Source: Volvox africanus
Lineage: Eukaryota > Chlorophyta > Chlorophyceae > Chlamydomonadales > Volvocaceae
NCBI GenBank assembly: GCA_030268105.1
Contig: BSDZ01000009.1
Location: forward strand, 1,377,501 to 1,441,500
Direction of reading: 5' to 3'
DNA length: 64,000 bases
In this document: one piece after another, positions 1-13,273 of the stretch
How the letters are laid out: every line of letters starts with the position of its first letter
Numbering within the stretch: the stretch's first letter is position 1
The notes under the pieces: generated by a model
What the model was told of the DNA's origin: nothing
Database searches by the model: none
Seen by the model: the letters and a program-made list of their open reading frames with translations, nothing else
Position numbers and translations under genes: made by a program

Positions 1-1035
1 ACGCACCACCCGCCATCCACGATCCTACCCGCACGTTGTACGTCTATCCAGCAGATAGATAGATCCTGTTGGCAGCGGCGGAAGCGGGCCGAAGCGGGCA
101 GAGCATGGAGGCAGCGGCGGGACGGATCTGCTGGCTGGTCCATCTGCCGCCTCAAATAATTTGACTCACCTTGTGTCATGCGTATTTCTTACAATTACGA
201 GCGCTGCGATGTGCAATAGGCAGCAGGAAACATCAAGCGGAGGCCTCCAACCTTAGCTGTTTCATATGGCTTGGAAGTGCATCATGCATGCAAGCCCCAT
301 GGCTCGCAAAATGTTGTCATGCCTTGCTCAATTAACCGTGTGATCGACCAATCAATCGACCGCTCATCCCATGTACATGTACACCAAGGGCCAACGTCCC
401 CGCCGTATGTACCTTCCGCCGGTTAGTTGGCAGCGCATCTATCTATCAACTACCTGTCTAGCTAGATATCTAGCTACTCTATACGTACCTCGCTTGCCGT
501 CAGTAAATGATGGCCCTACGCACGCATTAGCTAGCTGATACACACACATTACATAAATACTGCTGTTATTTGTATTACCTACTCATGGGATGGAAATGCC
601 TTCATTTTTTTCTGCATTTGCTAAGGAAGAGCATCGATAATGTCGTATCGATGAGCGTGTGTGTATATGCATTGTTGACAGTGTCGTCACTGCATGCTGC
701 AGCTGCTGCTGAGGCAGGCTGATAACGAGGTAACACAATCTGTATATCCATCTATCTATATAGATAAAAGAACGCAATGATGATGATGAGCGAGTGAGTG
801 AGTGGCTTTCCTTTTCAATCGATATATACATATATATGTGTTTGTGAATCAATTCCAAAGAATGGATTTTGGCTGTACAAATGTCGTGCCGCGTTGGGCG
901 GGAAATCAATCGCTCGAAGCTACCTACCGAAGTGTATAATGTGCATGCGGCGCGGATACTTGCTTTGGTGATGATATACAAACAAACGATATCCAGCTAG
1001 CTGACGTCTGTGCGCGCGAGCGATAGATATATATG

Positions 1036-1082
<47 letters not shown>

Positions 1083-1480
1083 GTGTGTGTGTGTGTGCGT
1101 GTGTGTGTGTGCAGAGATCGAGAACCAGCTAGATACATCTTGATTAATGTTGTGATGAAATGTGTTGGCCGCCGCCAAAATGAGTGAAGTAAGCAAGTAC
1201 GTAGTTTGCTGCGCAGGACTGCGCGTACACTGAATGAATGTTCATATCTATATCTATATCATATATATATGTATGTGTGTGTATGTGTACGTACGCATGT
1301 TTGGTAATATTCTGCCTGTTTCTGATGATGCCACGTGCGCTCGTGCGCAGTGGACATACACCGCCACCCCGCTGAATGTTATTTCAGCTGATGCAGCAGC
1401 AGCTGCCTACCTCGTTTGTATTCAATTACATACATGTATACTGTAACGGTTGAGATAGATGACATTGGTGGGAGGGCCAG
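1..1480. other. Intergenic, no gene seen
   Basis: No coding exon or recognisable element is supported here. The stretch is rich in short tetranucleotide tracts (GATA, TAGC) and holds the CA/TA/TG compound microsatellite listed separately. The open frames on either strand are built from simple repeats and have no protein-like composition. Confidence 0.5.
1035..1112. repeat. Compound (CA)n(TA)n(TG)n self-complementary microsatellite
   Basis: A run of CA dinucleotides (about 1036-1068) passes into AT (1069-1081) and then into TG (1082-1112), starting GCACGCAC and ending in TG/GTGC. Because CA and TG are complementary the whole block can fold on itself into one long hairpin or cruciform. Confidence 0.9.
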
Positions 1481-1499
1481 GCCTTTGCTAGGGAGCGAG

Positions 1500-1796
1500 G
1501 CAATGGAGGTGGAGAAGGAAGGGTTACCTATTTTTGGCTTGTAGGGCTGCTCTCTAGCCTTGCTTCTTGTCCTCTCCTTCTGTGTGCTGGTGTGAATGGC
1601 TGAGGCTCTGTTTCTTTAAGCAGGCAGGCTAGAGGCTCGTGCGTGAGGTTTGTGTGCCCTTGCTGGTTTGCTGGCTCGAGCGAGGGGAGGACAGATAGAC
1701 TAAGCCGTGCGTTCCGCCTGCGCTGTGGTTCGGCTGGGTCAATCAGGGCCCCCGGTGCTTGTCCTTTCAGGGCAAGTCGCCCACAGTGTAACACCT
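1500..1796 (+). mobile_element. 5'-truncated LINE 3' end
   Basis: This block ends with GTCGCCCACAGTGTAACACC and contains the conserved segments for 'CTGCGCTGTGGTTCGGC' and 'GGTGCTTGTCCTTTCAGGG'. The same segments occur, in the other orientation, at the 3' end of the long LINE copy that ends at 44550. I read it as the 3' untranslated tail of that LINE family, truncated at its 5' side as is usual for target-primed reverse transcription. The upstream limit is approximate. Confidence 0.65.
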
Positions 1797-2435
1797 AATG
1801 CACTATATGTGCGTTTCTATCAACATATGTAATAGACGAGAATTAATGTATAATGGCAGTAATAATATAATATTCCTCTCGCTCTTTGATTGACAGGTAT
1901 GCATATATAAAAATACGTACTGCACTTCATAAATACGGAGATAATACATTCGTCCAATCCTGACACCGATGACGGATGCCGAGGAACAAGGACATGACAT
2001 CACACATGTAATACTACTCAGTCGGTGGCAGGGCAGCGCTGGACAGCAGTAGTGCACATGCATGTTTCCTATGTATATGACGTTCGTAGTTATCTCCCTG
2101 GTAGGTCACCGGACAGGTTGCGAGGAATATCATATATATATATATAATCATATATTATATGTAATAATATAAAATAATATCATATCCTGCCAAAAGTGAA
2201 ACACTATTATTAGTGTTGGTCATCGCTGGTTTTATTAAGCTTTAAATAAAATCCCAACCCAACGTTGGGCGGGGCGGCAGTGTGAAGCGCCTCAGGCAAT
2301 CCAGGCCTGCCTGTAGAACTGCCCACGTCCACGTGTGGGTCTTATATGTGTAATATCATGATAATGATCAAATATGTATAATTCTAACGTTAACTCGAGC
2401 GCTCTTTCATAGAGCATTATACAACACTACAGTGG

Positions 2436-2700
2436 GTGCTACACTGCCTGTGGGCGACTTACCCTGAAGGACAAGCGCGGGGGACCCTGACCACCAGGTC
2501 GAACCACAGCATAGCGCTTTCCCTACCTGTCCTGCCGCACGCACGCTCCTACCCTCATTCAAGCCAGCGAGTGTACGCTAGTCTCACGAGCCTCTAGCCT
2601 GACTACCCAAAGGACCAGAGCCTCAGCCAACCACACGTGTGGTGGTGCTGGTGCACCAGCACCCAGAAGAAGGGGACAAGATAGATGGCCCACGAACCAC
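2436..2700 (-). mobile_element. 5'-truncated LINE 3' end
   Basis: The block starts GGTGCTACACTGCCTGTGGGCGAC and runs through the GGGGGACCCTGACC, GAACCACAGC and CCAGCGAG segments shared with 44550-44760. It is therefore another 3' tail of the same LINE family, element sense on the minus strand. It contains a perfect 20-bp palindrome at 2644-2663. The upstream (element 5') limit near 2700 is approximate. Confidence 0.6.
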
Positions 2701-2784
2701 ACAAAACCTATGAAACATTTCCTTCTCCACCTCCACGGTGTAGTATCCTGTATTTCCTAAATTCGTATTCATGAATTCTCTTCA

Positions 2785-2885
2785 TTAGAGACTGCAGCTC
2801 TTTATGGTGGCTTGCCGTACTGGGTATAGGGTGCCAATGCCTTGACTTTCCTATCAGCCGGTAGTTGTCACTACCACCAGTTTGG
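2785..2885 (+). repeat. Short dispersed repeat, relative of 18490-18632
   Basis: The order of motifs CTGCAGCTCTTTATGGTGGC, CTTGCCGTACTGGG, GCCTTGACTTTCCTATC is the same as in the reverse complement of about 18563-18632. That makes this a second, more diverged copy of the small hairpin-bearing repeat found in intron 10 of the kinase gene. No coding function is seen. Confidence 0.5.
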
Positions 2886-3152
2886 TATTGATACAACAAA
2901 ATTGATTCCAAGATTAGGCTGCGTGGATTCGAATTCCCCTTTCTACTTGAAAGCAGGCGGCTAGTTAGAGCTTCCTGATTCTCCTCCTTGGGAGTTGATA
3001 TTTGGGAATTGGGGGACCGAAAACTCAGGTCGTGCATGTAAGCGGGATTGCTGTGGAGATGCCCTGATGCTCAAAGGTCACATAAGTAAGTCCTTAATCG
3101 TTACACATTGGGAAGAAGGAGAACTGCAAGAACATACGAAAGCTGCGGACAG

Positions 3153-5920
3153 CTAAGCAAAAGCGAGGATAAAAAAGGATTGAAAAAGATAAATTGGATA
3201 AATCAGGATAAAGAGGATAAGTTCTGGCTTGCCGCAAGGCCGAATTTGCCAAAATTGTACACTCACACCGGGAGGGGTTTTTGCTAGCTCCCAGGTGTGA
3301 TTGGCGTACTCCACTGCCAGCTCCTCCATTGTCTGCCGCCAATCCGCCGCCTGTGGGCTGTTCATGGCCACCTGTTGTATATGGAACCCAATGAAGGGTG
3401 GTATCGAAGGATAGCGGTTGTTGTGCCAGAGCCCGATTATATAGTATCGCCAACCAGGTCATACTTGAGATGCCATAGGGCCTCGAATCGGACGTCACCT
3501 TCAGAAGTCACCATTACAACCGGAAAATCAGTGAACCAGGTGTTCAACCTTTTATCATTCAGTCGGTAAAATGCCCAGTCCATACAGGTTATGGACTTAC
3601 CGACAAGTTCGGTAACTCGGGTGGGTGGTTAGTATTGGTGGTTGGCGGCTGAGACCAAATCCATGATTCAAATGCGCGATGGGAGAATGGAAATCGTACA
3701 ACTGGTAGTTAGTTACATAAAAATTATTAACAATAAACAGATTATTATTATCTCTTAATCATTTAATAAAATGCATTAAGGATACAACACCACCTCGTAT
3801 GAATGATGGACCACCGGCTTCACCACCACCTCCACATTAACATGGCTGTTCCTTCCCTCATTCCACCAGTATTCCATCGTTACGCAAGGGATAGCAACGT
3901 GCTAAAGTCCCCACCACCACTTGCTCCTAGACGTCATGCACCTGAGCCACAAGAGTCTGTACTACAGGCTCTGGGACTACCTCCGCTGCACCTTGCTCCA
4001 CAGCAAATCGGCGAACTCCCTCGCAAACCAGAGTGTTCACGTCATCATCCTAACCGTCATCTTCATTACCAACGTCCATCAACAACTTTGGATGAGAGAA
4101 GTCCTCCTCGTCGGACCGGACATCAGGACAAACCTCCACAACGTCATCGACCAGAACGCAATACTGCCAACCTTGACCATAGCCCACCGAGACTCTTAGA
4201 GTCCAGCTTGTCGCGCTCCTCTGCCAACACAAAAACATTTGTAGTGCACCGAAAACCCCAGAGATACCGCATATCCAGCTTGTAGCCGTAAATCACCTCA
4301 CAAGTCGTCATTTTCTGGCTGCGAACAGGTGAAATATTGCACAGATGATTGGCCATGGACACGGCCTTCCCCACAGCTGCTTAGGCCACCCCGCCTCCAC
4401 CTGCATTCGGCCTTGACGAACATCTTACCACGATCCAACCGCATCTCCGTAACCAGGTAGCCAGACGCGTGCTTCAGCTGGTTAATCATTAGGATAACCT
4501 TATCCCGCTCAGCCATCTTTTGTCAGCGTGAACGCCATTGTAGGCAAGCCCATACAGTCATCGAGCAACACAGTTACATAGCGCAAGCCTCCCAATGATA
4601 CCTCCAGCATCGGCCCACAGACATCCAGGTGAATCAGGTCCAGCAGTCCTGCTGCTTTATGACCCGCTGCTTCGTCATGACACACGGCCCACACACACCT
4701 GCCTTAGCGCCATGGACACCGGCCCTGCCAATGTCCATCTCTTTTCCTTACTACGAGTCCTGCTGCCTGTCGTGTGTGAACGGATCCAGAAGCGGCAAAT
4801 GCAGTAAAAGCGACGACGGATGTCCGAATGGGCACGTAACCCGCAAGTCGCCTAAATATCTTATAACTTTGAAAGATCTTTGTTCGACAACCGATCTACG
4901 CCATAATGCCGATTTTGCAGAATACTCTTGGAGCCGCAAGGAGCCGCACGTGATGCGGGTTTTAGCTTGCTAATGCGGGTTATCTGAGAGGTAGGATCTT
5001 ATGTGGCAAGTGAGGTACGGCAATCGCCGCACACTCCGAGTGCTCAGGACTGTAATTAGCTACACGTCTTATCATCTGTTGGTTTCTTGCTTTGTCGTTC
5101 CTTTTCGGGACATCGGCCCGCCCGGCCCTCCTTGGTAGGTGCTGAGGGAGCCCGCTTCTTCCTTTCGTGGTCATTGGTTTGTACCTCTTCTCCTTTCGGG
5201 TTTGTGACCACGTCAACAAGTTGTCGAGCTCACAGTTGTATAATAAGGAATGGCAGTCGACCTTCTTAACTTCAGTTAACGTTACGTACGCCCCATCCAT
5301 GCTTAGTAACCGTACAGTAGTTTTGTTCAGTGATTCCATTTACATAAGCTTATTTAAAACATAACTGGATGAAACGTTTACATCAGTTGTGTATACTTGA
5401 TGGACGCACTGACCAGTACAAGAGGGGCGTTGGGAAAAGCTCCTCGTCGCATAAATAGAAGGGAAGTGTATGTAAAATACGAATTTAGGAAATAGGAAGC
5501 TCAATGTGTATCCAATCAGAGCCAGCGTGCGCTGCATCGCATTAGCAAACATTATGTACGGGAAGCAAAAACTCGCCTTAAAACGTACTGCAGAATGATG
5601 TAAGTTTTGCGGCTTCTAGACTGCGCTGGCATTATGATTACCCACTGAGTATGTGTAGGATGTGCATTGAAGACTCTCCGAGTTTCCAAATTTCCAAAGT
5701 TGAACGGTTGTTGTCCGTTCCCGCTCTGGTTACAGTGGTAACAAGGCTTGCCGTCTAAAATCATAAGTTCACATATATTGACATTATAGTTTATTTCAAT
5801 TATCTTACACGCATTCGCGTTTGTTCCGCCCCATCGTGAATGAATGCCGATTGCTTCCGCTCTGCGACACTTGTGCTGCGTTGCCAAGCCACTGGAAGCA
5901 GAAAAATTTCCAGAAATCAA
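3153..5920 (-). pseudogene. Decayed Ty1/copia retrotransposon polyprotein
   Basis: Minus-strand fragments appear in the order expected for a Ty1/copia Gag-Pol. A Gag zinc-knuckle-like CYHCNQSGNG lies in 5552-5920 and a protease-region fragment in 4980-5339. A GAG-pre-integrase/integrase start, with DLIHLDVCGPM and SLGGLRYVTVLLDD, lies in 4509-4694. Integrase continues in 4144-4516, with SDRG-like LDRGKMF, then NHLCNISPVRSQKMT and the 'FRCTTNVFV' block. After the inserted LTR, NSPQAADWRQTMEELA (3153-3371) matches the integrase-to-reverse-transcriptase junction of copia elements. Each piece is in a different frame with intervening stops, so the element is dead. The Volvox copia element Osser is the obvious comparison, but the closeness is not established here. 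The element ends were not found. Confidence 0.75.
3373..3789 (-). mobile_element. Solo LTR of a Ty3/gypsy chromovirus family
   Basis: The 417-bp block begins TGTTGTATATGG and ends GGATACAACA, giving the TG..CA and inverted TGTTGTAT/ATACAACA termini. It is flanked by the perfect 5-bp duplication CCACC (3368-3372 and 3790-3794). Its interior follows the LTRs of the complete element at 46519-53689 (shared TTGTGCCAGAGCCCGATTA, CTTCAGAAGTCACCA and TCCATACAGGTTATGGA) with many substitutions. No internal region is present, so it is a solo LTR left by LTR-LTR recombination. It interrupts the copia remnant. The LTR ends alone do not fix orientation; the strand is inferred from sequence match to the complete element. 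Confidence 0.9.
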
Positions 5921-6839
5921 GAAGACAGCTGAAGCACAACATCATTGTCCAAAGGGGACGTCCTCGGGCGTCGACTTAGCAGCCTCGCAGCTCCTTTGTC
6001 AGCTTCAATGCCACAGCCGCGCCGAAGAATCGTGGCTGTCACGAATTGGCATTTGCCTATCTGCCTGCAAGCTCGCACTCTGCACACTTGATGCACGGTG
6101 AGAGTTCAACCCCTTACATGGTCGCCCATGAGCGTTGCGTCCATCGTCCGCATGCTCGTCAGAGATAGCATTTCTGATTTTGCAGATTTGTTATATTTGG
6201 TCGCGATACGCACGCTGCTTGGGTCCTCGCGGAATATGGCGGCAGCGTGGTTGCTGACGGCTGGGGAAGGCTGTTTGGGGCTCTCGAAGAACAGGTGAGG
6301 GCAAGAGCTCCAACAAGTACATCTCGGCAGCCGGCCACGCAACGCACCACGCATATCTGGTGTGTATCCTTTCCAGCTACCTGATGTTGTGGTGCAAGTT
6401 ATTATTGCGCCTCAAGTGCCATACATTTGTTCGGAGAGATATACTTGGAAAATGCACATCAACACCGCTTTTGCTATTAATGTCAAGCAAGAAATTACGC
6501 AGGTCAAACCTAACACACATAATATTTACTTGCAGCTTACGTTATATGAAGAGGCCAGCGAGCGACTTTCCGTATCTGCAGACATACATCAACGGTCTTC
6601 GTCCGCAACGACCTGCCGGCGGCGTACAAATCTGCACCCGGCGCATACACCCACGGTCACATGTGTGTTCAACACCCCGCACGCCGGCACCAGCGCGCCT
6701 CCCCCTGCGTTCCTTTTGCAACCTGTAGCATTCCTTTCGTCTCTTTGTAATAAGAAACAAATGACGGCGCTTCCTTGGATTTGCGCTGCCAGACGCCGAG
6801 CGGGGCTACCCCGCCCCTCCGGGCCCCCCCTTTACCACT
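5921..6839. other. Stretch upstream of the kinase gene
   Basis: No exon can be supported. The frames open here (for example 6362-6904 on the plus strand) run into exon 1 of the kinase gene out of frame. A promoter or upstream exon of the kinase gene may lie here. The proposed exon 1 frame is open back to about 6765, where TGA closes it, so an upstream exon would have to splice in between 6765 and 6840. Confidence 0.4.
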
Positions 6840-8968
6840 ATGACAAACAGGAACCAATGTCAATGGAACACGACGCAGGTGGACGCAGTGGCGATCATCC
6901 GTGATCATCTACAACCAATGGCACCGCCGCCGTCGCAACACCAGCAGCAACAACAACAACAACAACACTCAGCAGCTGCACCAGCTCGTCCCGGCTTCAG
7001 CGGACCCAGCATCAAGCCGTCGGGAGGTGGGCCCCCGGACGCAGCAGCAATAGTTTGCCGCCCCGCGCACAAGACCCTAAGATTGGGACCATCCGATCTG
7101 CTCGTCCTACCTGTACGGCATGGATCCTGCCTGGTAGCCGCGTTCGTCGTTGGTGGATTCTTCCCGGAGGCAGTGGCGGTCTTCGGTGGGGTATCGTCGA
7201 GCGACGCACCTACTGCTACTGCTACTGCTACTGCTACTGCTACTGCTGCTGGTGCTGCTACTGCTCCTGCTACTGCTGCTGGTGCTGCTCCTGCTCCTGC
7301 TCCTGCTCCTGCTGCTGCTACTGCTGCTGCTGCTGCTACTGCTACTGCTGTTGGTGCTGCTACTGCTGGTGCTGCTACTGCTACTGCTACTGCTACTGCT
7401 GCTGGTGCTGGTGCTGCTACTGGTGCTGGTGCTGGCGCTGGTGCTGGTACTGGTGCTGGTGGAGCCCGCAACAACGCCGGCTGCCGGTCCTTTGGCTCAG
7501 GCTTTGGTTCCGGCTCCGGAGCTGATTTGCATTTGGATCCTGTGGATCTTACGGATTTGACGCAACTGGCCCAAATTCTCGCCTTTGGCATCTTTGGCTC
7601 GGATCCCAGCCATGCGAAGTTTCTGTCAACGGTGGGTCACAACTAACTGCTTCCAACTATCGGCTGTTATGTTGGTTTCAATAGTAGACTGTTGTGCGTG
7701 TTAGTAGTATGTGGTAGCGAATGAAGTCATGCAACCATGCGGCGTGCTCTGCTTGCGTCGACAACTGCCGTACATCACGCAACCACTACATACACGCACT
7801 GACGTGCAAGCACTCGCTGCGAGGAAACGTTACCGTGTCCGCGTTATGGCCAATAGCAGTGACCCACCAACCATTGTACGCCGGTCAACGGTCGCATAAA
7901 TTGCTCGTCTACTTGCACCATCACCAATAAATTCCATCGCTAGCATGCGTGCAAATAAATGAATCGGCTACGTACATATATCGTGCTCACAACCACCTTT
8001 TACATCTCCTTGAAGGTGCCCAATAATAGGACAGCTCATATGCATACGAGCATAGCAAATATTCAAAGTACGGGCAGCGGGTATGTAGTTTCTTTACCTT
8101 CATCTCCCCTGCCCCAAGCAACGTTTTCATTTCCCGGCGTCTGATGATGCCGCCGCTCGTTATCATTATTGTTGTTGCTGCTGCTGTGCTCTGCTCTTTC
8201 TGACTGCCACCTAGTCTTGTTCATATTAGTTTGGCTACAGCCTTTATCTTTGTTTTCTTGGCCGCTATTATCTTTCCGCTCCCCTGCCGTACCATTATAA
8301 GAATACGGAGAAAAAGATGCGGGAATAATATTTCTCGAAACCCTACACGCACGGTGGCAAATAGTTAGTCCATGATATGACTACAGATTATAGAAGAAAT
8401 ATGAAAAGTGATCATGTACATAATTTCTCTTTCTCTCTCCCTATGCAGGCGGCTGACCACCTAGGCCTGCTGCCGCTGCGCCAGAGCTTCTCAGGTCTGG
8501 TGGGAGGCTTGCTACAGGCGGTTTCGGAGCTGCTCCCCCAGCGCTTTTCCCTACAGCTACAGCCAGTGTTTGCCATGGCGCACGGTCATGGTGGCGGCCG
8601 TGCCGTCTTGTTCACTCAGCGCGGGGTAGTCGGGGCCGCTGGTGCTGCAGCGGGGATGGCCTCGTCACAGCGGGACTTACTGCTGGAGACGCATACGTCC
8701 GTACAGTCACTAACGGCGCTGGCGGCTAGCTCTGCCGGACCTCGCAGTACGATGCCGTACAATACAGAAAGTGGAATAAGCGGACCAGTCGAACAGAACG
8801 GACTCAGTATGACGGAAGCATCGTGCCCAGTGAGGGCAGTTCGCATCTCGCTAGCAAACACGCTGCTCAGCGAAGCTCTCAGGTACCGTTTCCGTTCTGT
8901 CGTCATATAACAACAACAACAACAACAACAACAATAATAATAATAACAATAAATATATATATAAATAT

Positions 8969-9019
<51 letters not shown>

Positions 9020-9770
9020 TGATTTTTGTTGATTTATATATCTTACGTTTATCATATGCCGCACATTATTAGAACTATTGCGCCGAAATGTCGTACTTGA
9101 TTATTATTGTATTGGCGTACGGATCCTCAACCAGACGAACGAACCACTGCTGTACTAGATAGGTAGGTGCGACTGACAGACGCTATCACCCCGCCGGCAG
9201 CAGTTGGCTAACAAACAACGAACTATCTGTCACGACCGATAGCGTTATCGAACACGAACACTTAGTGTGACGTCAGTGCGGTAAAATCCGGCGTGACATA
9301 TCTGTTTAATGAGACTACTCATCAGTTATTCGTTATCCTGAGCGTCAACGGTTTGTGAGAAAGAGGGAAATGGAAGGGGAACACATGCACACAGGAGCAG
9401 CAGCGACAAGTCCTTGGATGCAGGGCTGAAATAAAGACACAGCAGCAGCAGTACCTATATACTTCATGAAGCATTGCAAGATAGAATCATCATGATATAG
9501 CTTGGCCGTCGGTCGGTGTCTTCTGGATTCGCTGATGAGGTAACGGGCCTTCCCGAATGGACGAGCCGAGGGAAAGACATTCAGCATGATGCAAGCAACA
9601 AATGGATAGGGCAAAGATAGAGATTTTAAAGAGTGAAATATAACCAACGAACGCAAAGAGCTGCTGTTAGTTAGTTGAAATGTTAAGTCGGTAGTATATA
9701 CGTCGGCTGGAGGATTTTGCATGTCGTAAGCGAGGCTGATGATGTACATACGTTATTAATTTAGCTTGTT

Positions 9771-9823
<53 letters not shown>

Positions 9824-12800
9824 GCTGCGGTACATACTCTAAACTCTAATAACGGACGCCGAGACAGACACACACATGCACACATACGCACACAAACCTA
9901 CAGACACCTGCTTTCCTTCACATACTTCATCAGGATTACCTCTCGAGATGCTGATGAGTATGTGCTCCTTGCATCTTATAGTGTGTTCGTGTGTAATGTA
10001 TGTGCATGCATTATATATATACGACTAGCTACATACTCAACCTACCCAGCCACCTTCATCATATGTTTTTGTTGCTGTGCGTGCTTCCGATTTGCTGCGG
10101 CTGTGCCCGCTTGCGTGGCCAGCAGGGTGCAGATATGCGGTTCAACGCTGAGTGCGGAGGGGCCCATTAACAGCAACGCGACGGAGGGAATCGTGTGCAT
10201 GGTGAGTCCTGTGCAAGAGCTGGACTATATATATGTCTATATAGTCCAGCGTTCGGATGGTGATGTTGGGTTTAACGTATATATATGTGTATATATATGT
10301 GTGTGTTTGTATAGTCTTTGCTAATATTTGTAGTATTAGCAAAGCTTAACGAAGTAATTATAAAGATTCAGGCAAGGCTCAACGTAGATTTAAAAATAAG
10401 TGTTGATGATGTGTTTTTCTTACACAGTATGATTTAAGAAAATTAAACAAGTATATACTATATATAATATACTATATATAATATACTCTATATATAATAT
10501 ATACTATGTATAATATACTATATATATAATATATACTATATATATAAGGTATAAAACCAAAATATAATATTATATATATACAATTAAATCCTCGCTCCCG
10601 CTCGCAATCGCTTGGGTGGAATAAATGAATCCAAGGGTGATCCACGGCGGTTATATTATAGCGGTTTGCATAATGAACTGTCGATCAGACGTGATTTCGC
10701 ACTCGCTCCATCTGCAATCTTGCCAAAAATAACTACTTTCATGTGGATAAGTTATTAATGGCTGCTCAGCGTCTCGATCCGTGCTTGATGTCGCACGGTT
10801 GGCGACTTGTTAGGATGGAATGGCCGCCTAAGCCACCGCTCATCTGCCGCCCAGCTACCTCATCAAGATAGCTCAAAGTAGGAGGGTTATATGGTTATAG
10901 AAGTCGGTCATAGTTCAGGAGAATACGCACTTGTCACGGCGACATTGCTACAGCGTGCAAGTCCGTGAATGCCTGTGCCACCTTTATTTTGTAGAGAGAT
11001 TTACTGAGAATGATATCTTCTTTGTTTGACAACATGCCTAAGACAATGGGCAAAATGATTGCTAATCTCTTGGAGAGAAAGCCCTGGAAAGAAAGCCAAA
11101 GAAAGGGCGAGCACCGAACGGTACCGATGGCTGTGCGACAACCATGGGACAAGCACGGATATGTGGTCCCTTCGCGTGCTCGCCATAGTCTTCCCACAAG
11201 CCACACAAGTAAACATTTAACGGGGATGTTTATGCCAGATTTCTCTTCTTCACAAGTCACAAGAACCGGGCAACACCAAGCACGAATCGAGACGCTAAGC
11301 AGCCAATATTAAATAATCTATATGAGATTAAGTGTTTTGGCAAGATCGCAGATGCAGCGAACAAAAGTACGATATGCTTTTAATGCGTTCTCGGCAGCGA
11401 GTGTGATATCACGTCGGACCGGCAGTTCATTATGCGAACCGCTATAACATTCTTACTTTAGCCCTACGTACATTTATGTTATGTTATCTACTTGCTTGAC
11501 CTTAATAATGTTTGTTTCATCACCACCACCACCATCATCATCATCTTGTTGTACATCTGGACTTGGGCATTGCCGTTCAGTCCTCGCACGCTTGCGTTAT
11601 TGTCGGCACCCAAATCCACTTACCCTGCTGACCGCCAAGCCGGCTAATGCCGCCGCCGCCCCGCAACGCCCTGCAACGCGGCTGCCGCATGCCCACACAC
11701 AGCAACGCTTCACCAACATAATCCTACGTGATGCCAGCGGCTTCGTCCTGGAGGAGCATCAGCCATGTCGGGATATCCTGACAATTGGAAAGCTGCTGGG
11801 TGGTGTGGGTGTTGGATCCCTGGCCCTCTGCGTAGAAGTCCGGTCCGCCGCAAGGAAGTTCCCGCTACTGTCAGCTGAGGCTGTTGGCGGCGGCGGCGGC
11901 GGCGGCGGTCCTCCACTGCAAATTAACTCCGGGAGAGCACCCCGGCCGAATAGTGCTCGAAGAGATGCGCTACAACGTGGCGGTGGTGGCGGCAGTAGCG
12001 GCGGGCTGTTGCCGTCAGGTCAGCAGCAAGGCTCCGTCGTCCAGAGCTTGCTACACAATCGCGCAGCCAACTGTGGTATCGGTGGCGGCGGCGTTATGGC
12101 CGGCGGCGGCTTAAACAGCTCCCTGACGGCGGCGCCGCCGCTGTCTATAGCAGCAGCAGCAGCAGCAGCGGGCGGTGTGTCCGTAGGGCCCATCCTGGTG
12201 GATTTATGGGAGGCGATGGATTCTCAGCTCCATGCATCTCCGGTTTTCGCACTGTACCTTGTGTCTGGGGACACGCTGCCGCAGAGCCTGCTGCAGGCGG
12301 TTGCTGCGGAGGGAAAGCTGCTGCTAGGGGTACGTACCATGTATAATAAGTAGCTAGTTCTATCTGTCGCTCGGTTGCAGGCGGGCACGTAGCTAGGGAC
12401 GGACACTATGGCTACAGATACTCGCGTTACCTTGCGTTAGCTCCGAGGATAACGCAAGATCTAACGCGGGCAATCGGATATATTAGCAGACTCATTTGTG
12501 AGGGCACATGCGAGCTCACCGGTTTCGTTCAAATTTGATCGTAAGTATTAACGAATATCTTTGTTAAATTATATTTTGAGTAGAAGCTATTTGCTTTGGC
12601 GTAAAATATTGAGCAGGAGTTAGCTGTATGCCTTCTGCTGCGTTACGGCCGTGCGTTGCATTCACAGTGATTCACACCAGGATTCGCCTGCTTACACGCA
12701 CAGTTCGCAGCTTTACGAAGCCAACCCCGATGTCACGCGCCCCTAACGCAATTTTCCGTAGCAATAGTGGGAAGTCCATTAGAAGGATGGATATATTGAC

Positions 12801-13076
12801 GGCTCATATATTGCATATTGTACGACTGTACGACTGTACCTATACACCTATCTCCCTAAATATAGATATATACCATACGTTGTCTAACTACATGCATTTA
12901 TATATATACGGCTGTTCAACCCTATTTGTCTGATGGATAGGAAAACCTCATGGTTACACACCACTACCAAGCGAGGGACATCTCGTCGTCCTCATAATTC
13001 ATGTCTTGATCAATTATTATTATTATTATTGTTGTTGTTGTTGTTGTTGTTGTTATTAATAATATTATTATTATTA

Positions 13077-13109
<33 letters not shown>

Positions 13110-13111
13110 TT

Positions 13112-13151
<40 letters not shown>

Positions 13152-13201
13152 GTATTAGTATTAGTATTAGTATTAGTATTAGTATTAGTATTAGTATTAG
13201 T

Positions 13202-13273
<72 letters not shown>

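Noticed and set aside
2920..2940. T-loop-like GGATTCGAATTCC as part of a tRNA gene
   Set aside because: No anticodon arm, D-arm or acceptor stem could be paired around it.
3803..4285. Plus-strand 160-codon His/Pro/Arg-rich frame
   Set aside because: It lies antisense to the copia integrase fragments, which carry recognisable family motifs on the minus strand.
6905..7591. Minus-strand Ala/Pro/Val-rich frame of 228 codons
   Set aside because: It is the complement of the coding repeat in kinase exon 1. The plus frame joins exon 2 in phase, the minus frame joins nothing.
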